Shown: one piece after another, positions 49,288-60,026 of the stretch | Position numbering within the stretch: the stretch's first letter is position 1 | How the letters are laid out: each line of letters begins with the position of its first letter | Assembly (NCBI RefSeq): GCF_038396675.1 | Contig: NC_088921.1 | Location: 64,882,001-64,946,000 of the forward strand | Direction of reading: 5' to 3' | Length of the DNA: 64,000 bases | Source of the DNA: Hydra vulgaris | Taxonomy: Eukaryota > Cnidaria > Hydrozoa > Anthoathecata > Hydridae | Notes under the pieces: generated by a model | The model's input: only the letters and a program-made list of their open reading frames with translations | What the model was told of the DNA's origin: nothing | Database searches by the model: none | Made by a program: the position numbers and the translations under genes

Positions 49288-49915
49288 CTGTTTAAACATA
49301 TTAAAAACAATAAATCTTTTTGCAGGAATTCATAAAACTTTCTGAAATTTATAAATTTATTTAATTTAACATGTAAATGCATGCAAGTTTCATGGCCAAA
49401 GTTACAGGAAAAAGTAATATGTATTATTAGAATACTACCCGTGTACTTAATTCATAGCAGTCTTTGCCGCTTTCTTTTTTGTTTGCACAATAGACTTACC
49501 AACAACAACTTTGAAAAAATAATAATGTTACGTGTAAACATCTTTAAAAATGCTTATTTAGTTCTGTATGTGTCGGGTCTTTTTAATTCACAACACGGTT
49601 TTCAAAAAGTAGGAATATTAGTAGCTTTATTAAAATACAAGTGTGTAACACAGGACTGAAAACCCTACCTAATTTTCTTTTTTTTAAGTAATTAAATTTA
49701 TTTATAAAGTAACACTTTTGACGTCAACTTGTGTTAACTTTCCCCTCCCAAATGTCAACAATTGTCAAAAAAATTCAGACCCCTCCTCCCTATTTTGCTG
49801 GCATAATTAATGGATTGCCCCTAAAGTCCATCGACTTTTAGGTTTTTAAGTTTTTTGAAGAAAGGTTTTTCAATTTATAATTGTAGTGAATTATATAATA
49901 TACAAAACATTTATG
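49288..49915. other. Probable intron or upstream region, nothing firm
   Basis: No element was recognised. An open frame at 49381-49659 on the + strand has no known motif. Confidence 0.3.
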
Positions 49916-50830
49916 TTATTATTATTATTGTTATTAATATTATTATTATTTTATTAATCACCTTCTGTAAAATATATTTACAAGGTAAAAATACAAACTA
50001 AGAAAAAAGAGAGATAAAAAAGTATTCTTTAGAGAGATAAAAAAGTTTTCTTCAAGTTTTTAAAAATTATTCACTGTTATTTTACATTCCAACATTGAAC
50101 CGCCTGTACCAAAATATGAAGAGTAGCTTCAGGAATTACACTCTCTGAGTCTTTAAGTTTTACTTTTTTTTTTAACCAGCATTAATGTTTTCATATTCAG
50201 TTTATGAATATTACATAATTATTTTATATCATCTAAAAAAGAAGATTTAAGTGAACAGTAGTTAACTTGGGAAATAATGATTTCAAAGGTTACTTTATTG
50301 TTTAAAAGGCGGATAAATAGTTTTTTTTGTTTTGGTGTATATAATTTAACATCTCCTTAATTTTAAATAGAGAGTGTATATAGTCTTTACTATAATTGGA
50401 GATATTAACAAGCGATTTAACTGCGTTCCTTCCAAGTGTGTCGAGTCTTTTCATTATTGACTCTTTATTTTTACAGAGCTCTAGACCGTGGGTTAGCGTC
50501 GGAACTGCTAATGATTTATATAGTTGGATAATAGACCTTGGATGTGCAAACCGGATTCCAGATTGAATCAGAGTTTGCGTCGTTGCCTGGAAATTTGATA
50601 CATACTGTCAATATTTATTCTATTAAGTGAAGCAAAAACTGATTTTATTGTATCCCAAGTAAAGCCAAGATGATTAAGTTTCTCATAAGTTATAATTTGA
50701 TGGTCGTCTAGGGATATTGTGCAGTTTATTCTTTGTCTTTTTCAGGGAAGTAAAAGTTTTGGCAGCATTAAGCTTTATGCCGTTTAAATTGGTGTACATG
50801 TTACACTGTTAAAATGTTGTACATGTTATA
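49916..50830 (-). pseudogene. LINE C-terminal fragment, third family, (ATT)n tail
   Basis: On the - strand pieces read NLNGIKLNAAKTFTSLKK, LNHLGFTWDTIKSVFASLNR, GIRFAHPRSIIQLYKSLAVP and RNAVKSLVNISNYSKDYIHS across frames, the thumb and C-terminal region of a LINE RT. The 3' side ends in an ATTATT microsatellite (49916-49955), typical of CR1/L2-type tails. Frameshifts throughout; 5' part absent. Confidence 0.65.
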
Positions 50831-51814
50831 CATGTGAAACTAATTTATAAAAAATAGATGGTTCCAGATTTTTAAAAAAAATGTTTCGTGCGAAATTTTT
50901 TTCGGATTTCCTTTATATAACACCTCCATTTATTTTTTAATGTAATTACTAGTAAACTATTAAGTTTTAAACTCATGAAATCCCAGATATTTACAGTGAT
51001 GGCAATTACATTTTATAAATTAGACATTTAAAGTTTTTGTTTATATTTATATTGTTTATTTGAATATATATCTTGTTGAACTATCGCTTTAGTTTTTCTT
51101 TCAAAAGATAAAATAATATTAACTAATTATGTATTTAGTATAAAATATCAGCAGTTTTTGATTGAGTTATTCTGCTTAAAAACCAATCGCAATTTAATTC
51201 AGAAAAAAAAATTGGGGGTAAATATTAGGTACAAGCAAAACATTTTTATTACCTAATTGTCACAAGTTATAAATATTTTTTGAAAGTTCTCAAGTTTAGA
51301 TGAATTTTAATGAATTCCTAATAAATTTAATTATTATAATTTTTATTATGTTCATTAAATTTGACAACACAACAAATTTGTCAATACCACAAATTTCTCA
51401 ATACAACAAATTTTATGGAATGTCTTAATTGAAACCTAGAAGTAATGGTTTCATGCCTTATACTAGATAAAAAGTTTTTCTAAACAGTATCTATAAATTT
51501 ATCATAAGAATTTGAATTAATGGTTATGTCAAACAATAATACGTGTTCTCCTATTGAACACACCACTTCAATATCCGATTTAATAAAAAAGTTGGAAAAA
51601 AGAAAGTCCTCAGTGAAATTCGTGTGCACTCCAAGTTTTTAATGGCAGAAAGAATGCTTAAACTTCACTCATTCGTAAAATACATCTTTAATTTGAAACA
51701 ACAATACAAAGAAATGTGAAAATATTTGCTCGATAAAGAGGAAATTGTTAAGTTTAATTAATTTTTTAATTTTAATTTTAAAGTTTTTTATTTAGTTTTT
51801 AATTTTAATTTAAA
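50831..51814. other. AT-rich, nothing recognised
   Basis: No firm feature. A short open piece near 51525-51640 (HTTSISDLIKKLEKRK) has no family. Confidence 0.35.
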
Positions 51815-52190
51815 ACGATGTTTGCCGATGACACAAATCTTTTTTTAACTGAAAATAACTTACCAACATTATTTCAACAAAATGAATAGTGAAATCATTA
51901 AAATTTCTAACCAGTTTAAGTCAAACAAATAATCAATAAATATCGAAAAAACTAAATGGATCCTCTTTTACCCAGCTTCAAAAAAAAAATTTCTTTCGAA
52001 TATACCTTCCTTGTATATTGATAATACTGAAATAAAGAGAGCTAAAGTTACTAATTTCTTGGGTGTTTGCATTGATAAAAACCTCACATGGAAAAATCAC
52101 GTAACAGCCTAAAGAATAAAATTGCTAGAAATATAGGAATGCTATACAAATCAAGACCTTTTTATCTTACTATCTTGAAATGAAAACTTT
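51815..52190 (+). pseudogene. LINE RT fragment (motif C region)
   Basis: MFADDTNLFLTENNLPTLFQ (RT motif C, F-ADD) is followed by SINIEKTKWILFYPASKKKF, then VTNFLGVCIDKNLTWKNH. It closely resembles the start of the fragment at 45310-46211, so it is the same family. It is truncated on both sides and has frameshifts and a stop. Confidence 0.75.
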
Positions 52191-52589
52191 ACCCAACAAC
52201 CTTTTTCGCATACAAATTTTGGTATGCGAAAATGGTACCGAGGAGCGTTTTTATGGAACAAATATATTAATTAAATTTTAAGCTCTTTCTTGGTCGGAAT
52301 TCTAATATTTTTTGTGAAAATTGATAGAAATGTTGTGTTTTGACATTTATATTCAATTAACATGTACTAGAACAGATTCGAGCTAGAATCTATAGTAGAT
52401 TAAGGTATTTTTTAAAAGAATTTTATTTAAAATTAAGTTAACGCTGTTGAGCAGAATTGATTTACAGCGTGATCAAGACTTAAAAATAGTGTTTTTAAGA
52501 TTTACAATAAGGGGTAATAAAAAAGTTTTTAAAATTGTTTATAAAGAAAAAAGTTTCTTTAAGCATTATTAAAACTTGAAGCAAAAAAA
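52191..52589. other. AT-rich, nothing recognised
   Basis: No supported feature. Confidence 0.35.
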
Positions 52590-52675
52590 ATTGAATCAGT
52601 GTTTTTTAAAAGGGCAGAATTGTTCAAGAAGTTTTGAGCAAACCCACGTCTTTTAAAAACACTGATTCAATTATA
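52590..52675. repeat. Inverted repeat
   Basis: TTGAATCAGTGTTTTTTAAA and its inverse lie about 40 bp apart. Confidence 0.65.
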
Positions 52676-52946
52676 AAGCTCTTGTTTGGACATAATACAC
52701 TGAAAAAATTATGTTAATTCCAAATAAGAGAATTTATAAATCGCCTTAACTACTCCGAGTACAGAGAAATGTTGCGTTTGTGAAGCGTTGTAAAAGCGAA
52801 ATATTATTTACTAAACTAGTAATTACGGTTTATTTAAAACTCATTTAGCTTGTCAAATTTTTGTTTACACTACTAATATTTTTGTGTATGGCAGTTAATT
52901 TACTTTTTAAAGTTTTAAATTTAGGTGTAGGTTTTTTAGAATATTA

Positions 52947-53178
52947 GGCCGGGTGAATAAAAACGAGCAATTGCTTTTACTCAGTAATTGGTCAGCTTTA
53001 CGTGAATAAAAACTTCAGCAATTTTTTTCTTTTTCTATTCACGTAAAGCTGAACAATTACTGAGTAGATTGCTTAACTTTACGTGAAATAAAGTTTTATC
53101 AAGGTTGCTAAAGTTTTTATTTACGTAAAGCTGACCAATTACTAAGTAAAAGCAGTTGCTCATTTTTATTCACCCGGC
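52947..53178. mobile_element. Foldback MITE, GGCCGGGTGAATAAAA ends
   Basis: Arms of about 75 bp start GGCCGGGTGAATAAAAACGA and contain AATTGGTCAGCTTTACGTGA, which is repeated in inverse on the right and once more in the centre. About 230 bp in all, no coding content. Confidence 0.85.
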
Positions 53179-53179
53179 C

Positions 53180-53241
53180 TGTTGTATATATTTTATTGTA
53201 TATAGTATTGTATATTGTATATTGTATTGTATATTGTATTG
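53180..53241. repeat. TTGTA-type microsatellite, left part
   Basis: TATTGTATATTGTAT units. This is the insertion site of the hAT that follows and continues at 56825. Confidence 0.85.
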
Positions 53242-56200
53242 CAGGGACGTGGTGGCCCAGTACGAGGGTACGAGGACTTGTACTGGGCCCTGATTTTGGC
53301 TCAGGAAACTAGGCCCCTAAAAAGAAATTGGGCCCCCAATCCTCAAAGAGAAAATATTTTAGTTCTATAAGTTTCTATCAGGACATTTTTTACAACTTTA
53401 TTTAATTTAACTTGCTTTCACGTCGGTTTGTTTGTTTGTTTGGTGTCCGCGCAAAACAAACACTAGGTCAGCGGTAATGATAAAAGAAATACGCCAAACT
53501 TTAGTTTAGCGTAAATAAAACGTTCGTTAAGGAAAGTAATTGAAACAAACAAAAAACAAAAAACTTTGTTTAGCGTAAATAAATAAAATCGCTGTGAAAT
53601 AATAATAATAAAAAACGTTGTTGACTTGAAATTGATAGATTTTATACTGTAAAAAAGTAAGTAATGCTTTAATCTTTACTTATAAATAGTATTTAAAAAT
53701 AATAAAGTTTTTAAAGTAAATATCTTATAAACGTAGAAATATAAAGAAGATAGCTAAATATAAAAAAGAAAGCTGAAACTGAAATTAATCGATTAGCTTG
53801 TCTTGCTCGAGAAAGAGAACGGAAATTTCGAGCTAGAGCAAACGAATCAGCTGAACAACGAGCATCTCGGCTAAAAAAACGAAGAGAACGATATGTTGAC
53901 GCAAGGATGGTTGAAACAGAATAAGGTTAGGCAGTATTGCTAAACGAAAAAGATACCGGTAACAAGCATTGTAGTGACGAACGATTAAACGATGTTCTCC
54001 TCTTTATCTGATGAAATTACCCATCCCATGAACAGAAAAAAGAGAAAATTCAATAAATATATAAAATGCATGAATTCATTTGCTTTGCATTGATAAATAT
54101 GGTTAATATATGTTTGATAAATAAAGTTGTGTGCCTAATGAATTTTTGCTATTACTTTCATTCACTACTACTCAATATGCTCCAGTCCACTCCCTATCAG
54201 TCCATGGAATTTATAAATAGTGCTACTATTTATAAATTCCATGGACCGATAATAGTTATAACTCAAAGAAACCAATGCCCTGGTTTCTATCATAGGATAT
54301 TTTTTTAACTTTATATTTATTTATGTTTCAGCTGAAATAAAGGGAAAAAAAGAAAGAGGGAACATGGAAATACAAATCTGGTGAATTGAAAGCAGCTTGT
54401 AATGATCCATAACAATAAAAAGTTAACGGCAGGTCTCGCGTCAATGCAAGTGCAACAAATACAGAGAAAAATCTCGGACATCTTTTACAGCAACAGAGAA
54501 TGTAGAATTAACATCAACATCCATTGTGAATATCACAAGTAAGCCTATTATTGAAACAGAGCCAATCACAGAGATTAGTGACCAATAATCTGTACAAGAA
54601 ACAGACAATAATCAAGATGTCATAATTGCAGCAGATAAAGGAGTAGAACTACAATATTCAGAAACATTCAGAAACTGAAAAATTACTGAAACTAAGTAAG
54701 TGACTGTAGAAATGGGTAATTATGAAGTGCCTGTAACTGCAGCGATGGACCTAACTCTAGCAGAAAAGATTATCAGAAGTAACCAGACAACGTTGTAAAT
54801 GTCAATGAAAATGATCCAGCTAAATTTCTAGAACTAAAAATTGCAAAGATGATTGATAAAATGCAATTTATTGTATTAGGGCCAAATCAGCCAACAAAAC
54901 ATTCAAGGTTATCTAAGTATTACACTGAATCAGTTAAAGTTAATGACATTGAATTTGTGCAGAAAAGGTCATGGCTAACCTACTCTATATCACTAGACAA
55001 AGTTTTCTGCATTGTTTGCAAAGCAATCCAAATAATGCAAAAAATTTCTAATTTTTTATGTTTCTTTCTAATTATACACAAAAAAAGCTAATTCATACTA
55101 TGACACAGATGGTCAAGAAGGATATTTCAGAAGAGGTAAATAATTCAGTACTCTTTTCACTATCAGCTGATGGCACCACTGATATTACACTTTGTGAGCA
55201 AACTTCTATTGTATTACGTTATTTTACGCTTGCTGCAGAAGAGGCCGTTGTAAAGGAGCATCTGATTTCAATGGTTGGAACTGAAACAACAACTGGTGAA
55301 GGAATAAGTAAAAAAATCAAAGATGAACTCAAATTAAATAACGTAGATATTTAAAAGTGTGTGGGTATGCCTTTTGATGTTGCAAGCAATATGCAAGGAA
55401 TAAACAAATGAGTTGCAACACACTTGATGCAGTGTTCTCCCACGGCAATAAATATTTATTATGGATCTCATGGAACAAATCTGGTTATGAAAGCTTGTGC
55501 AAAATCTTCTGTTGTTTCTGTTAACCTTTTTGGTACAGAAAACAAGCCTGGTGATGTACAGAAATGGAAGACTTTTTTATACAGAAACTCAAGGAAATGA
55601 AATAATATATTTAAGAAGTAACAATCTCTTCTTGAGGATGTGGATCAGTCTCTTGAACTGGCTGCTACCCACAGTGTTCGTTTCAGTTCCTTATAAAATG
55701 CAACAGACCGACTGCTGACACTATACCCTGCAGTAATCGATTGCCTTGAACAAATTTCAAATGACATAGGATTTAAAATGAATATTCGAAGTGAAGCACA
55801 AGGTCTTTTATCCCGATTTCAGTCATATAGAAGCAATTGTGACTTATACCTCTTCAAATAAAGTTTTTACTATCTTGGGTCCCCTAAATAAAATTCTTCA
55901 AGGTGAAACACTTGATTTTTCCATAGCTATAATGTCTGTCGATGTATCACTGGAAAAGCTTCAAGTACTAAGGGACAGTACTAGCCAAAATGCTATTTTA
56001 GTTACTGTTCAACTGAAGCTCAGCTTGAACAGCAAACATTTGTTGAAAAAAGGACTCGCAAAAAGAAACGATTGAACTTCGATGAAGCTTACTCAGGCTA
56101 AAGATCAGTGGCTTGCAGAAGTGTTTTATACCGAAATGGATTCAGCAACTGCAATTCTTGTTGACAAATTTTCTTCACAGCGGAAATTTTTAGAAAGCAT

Positions 56201-56824
56201 AGACATTTTTTATTGAGGAATATGATTGAAGATATTAGTCATAATATTCTTAACTCTAATTCACAAGAAAAAATTCAATCAGTGCTTAAAAAATTCAAAA
56301 TTGGTATCAGTTTAAATAAATTCGCTACTGAAATGGTTGATTTTGTGGAGATAAAAAAAAAAGGCTGCTGAGAAGGATAACAAAACTTTGCCTTCTTTCC
56401 TCACCATTTACAATTTTATGCTGAAGATTATGTTAAATGCTGTATTTGCAGTTGTTAGATGCTCAGTTGCAGTTCTATACAAGATATTCAGTACAATTAC
56501 AACAAATTCAGCAGAGTGTGAGAGAGTTTTCAGCAAACTAAAACTTGTCAAAACTCGTCCAGCAAATCGGTTGACATTAGAGTATGTTGGGGATTGTATT
56601 CTCTTGCCAATGGAACATGAGAAAATGTGGAATTTGACGCATTCAGACATAATAAAAAACTATGCTGATACAAATGAGTTACGCAATATTTTGTATCCAT
56701 TAAAAACTTTTTTTTGTATAAATATAATTTTCCTTGATCGCGTATTTGTCTCTCGTTAAAAGTACTTCACCGGGCCCTTCTTCTGGAAATTCGTACCTGC
56801 TTTTCAGGTGCCACCACGCCCCTG
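53242..56824 (+). mobile_element. hAT transposon with 8-bp target duplication
   Basis: A 3583-bp element with inverted ends CAGGG(A/G)CGTGGTGGC and an exact 8-bp direct duplication TTGTATTG (53234-53241 and 56825-56832). The duplication lies in a microsatellite, so some caution is needed, but length and ends agree with hAT. It contains a degenerate transposase. Confidence 0.85.
53750..56670 (+). pseudogene. hAT transposase, ZMYM/TTF-finger type, degenerate
   Basis: The acidic/basic start (ERKFRARANESAEQRASRLK, about 53810) is followed by a TTF-like finger region near 54900-55030 (KYYTESVKVNDIEFVQKRSW, then FCIVCKA). The catalytic part runs through FSLSADGTTDITLCEQTSIV, GMPFDVASNMQGINK, GSHGTNLVMKACAKSS and SIAIMSVDVSLEKLQVLR. 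The C-terminal dimerisation block TTNSAECERVFSKLKLVKTR lies at 56495-56560. Many stops and frameshifts. It belongs to the hAT group whose proteins resemble zinc finger MYM-type 1. Inactive. Confidence 0.75.
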
Positions 56825-57110
56825 TTGTATTGTATATTGTATTGTATATTGTATATTTTATTGTATATTTTATTGTATATTTTATTGTATATTTTATTGT
56901 ATATTTTATTGTATATTTTATTGTATGTTTTATTGTATGTTTTATTGTATATTTTATTGTATATTTTATTGTATATTTTATTGTATATTTTATTGTATAT
57001 TTTATTGTATATTTTATTGTATATTTTATTGTATATTTTATTTTATATTTTATTGTATATTTTATTGTATATTTTATTGTATAATGTATTGTAGATTGTG
57101 TATTGAATAA
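56825..57110. repeat. TTTTATTGTATA minisatellite
   Basis: About 20 copies of the 12-bp unit TTTTATTGTATA. All three + frames stay open as I/V/Y/F/L repeats and none is a gene. Confidence 0.95.
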
Positions 57111-57116
57111 TGTAAT

Positions 57117-57143
57117 AACTTTAGGTGTACGTTTTTTAGAATA
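57117..57143 (+). repeat. Direct repeat shared with 52917-52947
   Basis: TTTAGGTGTA(C/G)GTTTTTTAGAATATT occurs just left of the MITE at 52947 and again here, flanking the MITE, microsatellite and hAT block. Confidence 0.7.
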
Positions 57144-57363
57144 TTGCCCATCAAAATATATTTAAATAAAAAGTTTGCGCGTTTGCGTCATAAAAATTGT
57201 TTACTAAAATACTTAAGTCTTTTGTTTTGTTGTAATTGGTTGTTTTTACGTGACGTCATCAGAATTGCGGTCGACCTCGGCGGCATATTTATACTCAAAC
57301 AACTCTGTAACGACAGTAAAAAAATACAGCATCCTCCGACTATTTGATATAAATCACCTTCAT

Positions 57364-57520
57364 TATGCCTATATGTTCAATTTATAATTGTAGTAATAGA
57401 AATGAGTCTCAAGAAATTGTCCCAGAAGAATTGAAAGTACGTTTTTTTAGTATACCAGCTGTAATAACGAATCAGCGAGACGAAGCTTAGTATTAAAATA
57501 TTTAAGACTGACTGCTCGAA
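57364..57520 (+). pseudogene. THAP-domain fragment
   Basis: ATG at 57364 opens a frame with MPICSIYNCSNRNESQEIVP, then ELKVRFFSIPAVITNQRDEA, matching the start of a THAP zinc finger (first Cys pair, then the F-S-IP core). Stops follow at about 57490, and the second Cys/His pair is not clean. In ISL2EU-like elements a THAP domain accompanies the DDE protein. Confidence 0.6.
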
Positions 57521-57678
57521 AGAAAAAATTTGCTGATGAATTGTCCACATATACTGCTTGTAAAAGAGTGAAAAATTAGAAAAGAATTAGGTGAAAATGT
57601 TTCAGATGTTGATGTAGAAGTAGAAGTTCATATAGGAGGTGAAGAATTGCATAACCAAGATACTTTAGGCAGTTTTTC

Positions 57679-58974
57679 TAGGTATGCCTAAAACCGAGCC
57701 CGGGCCGGCCCAGAAGAATAAAACCCGGCCCCGCCCAATCTTAAAGCCGACTTTTCTTTATTTGACTGAAAATCTTTGTAATTGCAAAAGAAAAACATTT
57801 GTTTACCTTTTTATTGGTTACAAAAAAATTATTTATAGTGTCCATATTATAAAGTTCTACGGTTTTTATTAGAAGCGATGAGATAATTACTGAAACCATT
57901 AAGTAGATGTGTTGATTTTATACAAAACTTAAAAAATCCTTTTAAATGTTTCATCTAGGAAGTACTGAAACTAATACAAGAAGGAAATTTGCTTAGAGTA
58001 TAACAGAGACCAAATGGAACCTACCGTTCATGCTCAACCATTCTTTATAATTGGAGATTGAGATGTCAATGCGGCTCCTGATGACATGAGTGTCAAAAAT
58101 GTAAAAATAGTAATTTTTTCAATGAACCATGAAGAATTTAACGCCATTGCATCACATATGTAAAAAATTTTGACGGAATACTTGAACGTTGAATTGCGAG
58201 TTGCTGGGGTGTTACCCCAAGAAAATTTTGTTATTGGTAGTTGCGCAATTAACAATGAAGATTTAGCAACACTAAGTTCAGATGGGTGGTTAAATGATGC
58301 TGTAATCCATTCTTACCTGGTTACATTCTTAATCTGCAAGTGGACTTAAACAAGGCTAAAAAGCGCAATTTATTTTATGTACTACCTTTTTTTTGGCTCA
58401 ACGATGGCCCAAAAAAACCCTTGAACGGCTTTATAAAAAAGTCCGTCTATGCAAGTACCACAAGATTTTTTTGCTTCTTCACGTTAAAAATAATTGGGGC
58501 AAAGTTGCTTTTAATTCACCTCAACAACTCAATGGAAATAGTTGCGGAGTTTTAAGCTAATATTTGCAGGAGCTGTTACTAACAATGTGGACACTTTGTA
58601 GATCCGAAAGATGTGGCGTTATACCATATGTGACATTCCGTTTTGTGTTAAACCCTGTGGTGCTCGTTTAAAATGGTCACAATGCAATCAGTGCAATTGT
58701 TGGCGTCATAATGCCTTCGCGCCGCGTCAATCTTCTCACGCGACATTTTCATAAAGCCAATGCGTTTGAACAAATAAATGATATGCAATCGGTTTATGTT
58801 GTTTAAAACTGTTTATTTTTAGTTAAAAAAATTTCAAACAAAAATTTTTTTTATCCCTTGTGAACTTGGTATAAAAATTATATAAGTTTGTTTCTTTAAA
58901 AAAAAAAAGACTTTTTTTTATCCTGGCCGGGTTTTAGGTTTTTGGGCCGGGCTGGCTTTTAGTTACAACCGTTT
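57679..58974 (+). mobile_element. Nested element carrying a Ulp1-like protease relic
   Basis: Imperfect inverted ends: GGTATGCCTAAAACCGAGCC on the left, and on the right the inverse of GGTTGTAACTAAAAGCCAGC. Both continue inward with GGCCC and TAAAACCCGGCC. They are flanked by the direct repeat GTTTTTCTA (57670-57678 and 58975-58983). The 9-bp duplication fits a MULE-type insertion (8 bp would fit hAT). Inside lies a broken Ulp1/C48 protease frame. Confidence 0.6.
58000..58730 (+). pseudogene. Ulp1/SENP-like (C48) protease fragment with Cys-rich tail
   Basis: Pieces in order: APDDMSVKNVKIVIFSMNHE, LATLSSDGWLNDAVIHSYLV (58262-58321, the W-LND-x-V-I-x-x-YL substrate-pocket signature of Ulp1 proteases), and after frameshifts a Cys-rich tail KPCGARLKWSQCNQCNCWRH (about 58648-58710) reminiscent of a PHD-like finger. 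The catalytic His/Asp/Cys region between them is not readable. Ulp1-family proteases cleave SUMO-like modifiers, and such genes are known passengers of some transposons. Confidence 0.55.
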
Positions 58975-59095
58975 TTCTACTGGGGTTTCTGTACAGGCAG
59001 ATTTAACTCTTGTAGAATTGTATGTAACGAACAATTCTATCAATATACGAAAGAGAAAATTGTGTAAAAAATAACCATCTAGTCAATTTTTATAC

Positions 59096-59880
59096 AGGTT
59101 TGCCAACATTAGCAGTTTTTAATTTTGAATTCAGGGATTACATCAGTCCACATGTGACAGATTCAACAACATCCATAACAAAAGAACAAGAATTTCTATT
59201 ATGTCTAATCGAAATTAAAATGAATTACCAATTCCAAGACATTGCAAATCAATTAGAAGCAACAGTTCACAGAAGCTTTCACAGAACTTTAAACATACTT
59301 ATTGTAAGGTTGTCATATTTAATTAAATGGCCTGGAAAAGTAGAACTTAGACAAACAATGACAATGTGCTTCAAAGAGTTTGATGACAAAGTTGTTAATA
59401 TTGTGGACTGTATTTAGGTTGCTGCAGTGAAACCTTCTGGAGCTGCAGATCAGATTCACATTTACTCGCAATATAAACATAACCAGACAGTGAAATTTTT
59501 GATAGGTATCACATCCCAAGGTACCATCAGTTTCATATCAGAAGGTTGGGGTGGATGATCATCTGAAAGATATATCATTGAAGAAAGTGGTCGGCCTAAT
59601 AATTTGTTACCAGAAGATATTGTGATAACAGATAGAGAATTTAAAATAAATGACAAAGTCCAGTTTTACAGAGCTAAACTTGCCATTTCTGATATTACTC
59701 GGGGGAAAAAATCAACTCCACCCAATAGAAGTAGAAAATACTAGAAAAAAATTGACTCTGTTAGAATACACGTAGAGCGAATAATCGGATTTGTAAAAAT
59801 TGGAATTCTTAAAAAAAAAGAAGACTGACCAGGAACTGACTATTAATAAAATTGTGAAAGTGTGTTGCTGTTTGGTGAAT
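59096..59880 (+). pseudogene. DDE_Tnp_4 (Harbinger/ISL2EU-like) transposase, broken
   Basis: Reads TKEQEFLLCLIEIKMNYQFQ, SFHRTLNILIVRLSYLIKWP and FKEFDDKVVNIVDCI (first Asp region), with TAG at 59415-59417. Then come IYSQYKHNQTVKFLIGITSQ, GTISFISEGWGG, LLPEDIVITDREFKI (second Asp), TRGKKSTPPN, and SVRIHVERIIGFVKIG with the catalytic Glu in HVER. Motif order and spacing match DDE_4 transposases. Stops and frameshifts make it inactive. Confidence 0.8.
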
Positions 59881-60026
59881 TTACATCCTTCAATAATGCC
59901 ATTTGATTAATTAGCATACAGAAAGTTTCAAACACAATCTTATTATGTATTCGCTTTTATTTATGTACAAAAATAATTTATTTTTATGTAAACAAAAATT
60001 TTTTAAAAAGTTCTTCAATAATATGA

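Larger units (their letters stand above)
57150..59930 (+). mobile_element. THAP plus DDE_Tnp_4 (Harbinger/ISL2EU-like) element, degenerate
   Basis: The upstream region has a TATA-like CATATTTATACTC at about 57285. A THAP-domain start at 57364 (MPICSIYNCSNRNES, a C-x-x-x-x-C zinc ligand pair, then VRFFSIPAV) is followed by frame damage. The DDE transposase lies at 59100-59870. A second element with a Ulp1-like protease is inserted between them (57679-58974). Terminal repeats of the outer element were not identified; its right side is cut by the LINE at 60.03 kb. Confidence 0.7.

Noticed and set aside
49381..49659. 92-codon + strand frame
   Set aside because: No motif, lies opposite a possible - strand gene; composition alone suffices.
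56734..57110. Hydrophobic repeat frames in three + phases
   Set aside because: TTTTATTGTATA minisatellite; all three frames open at once shows it is compositional.
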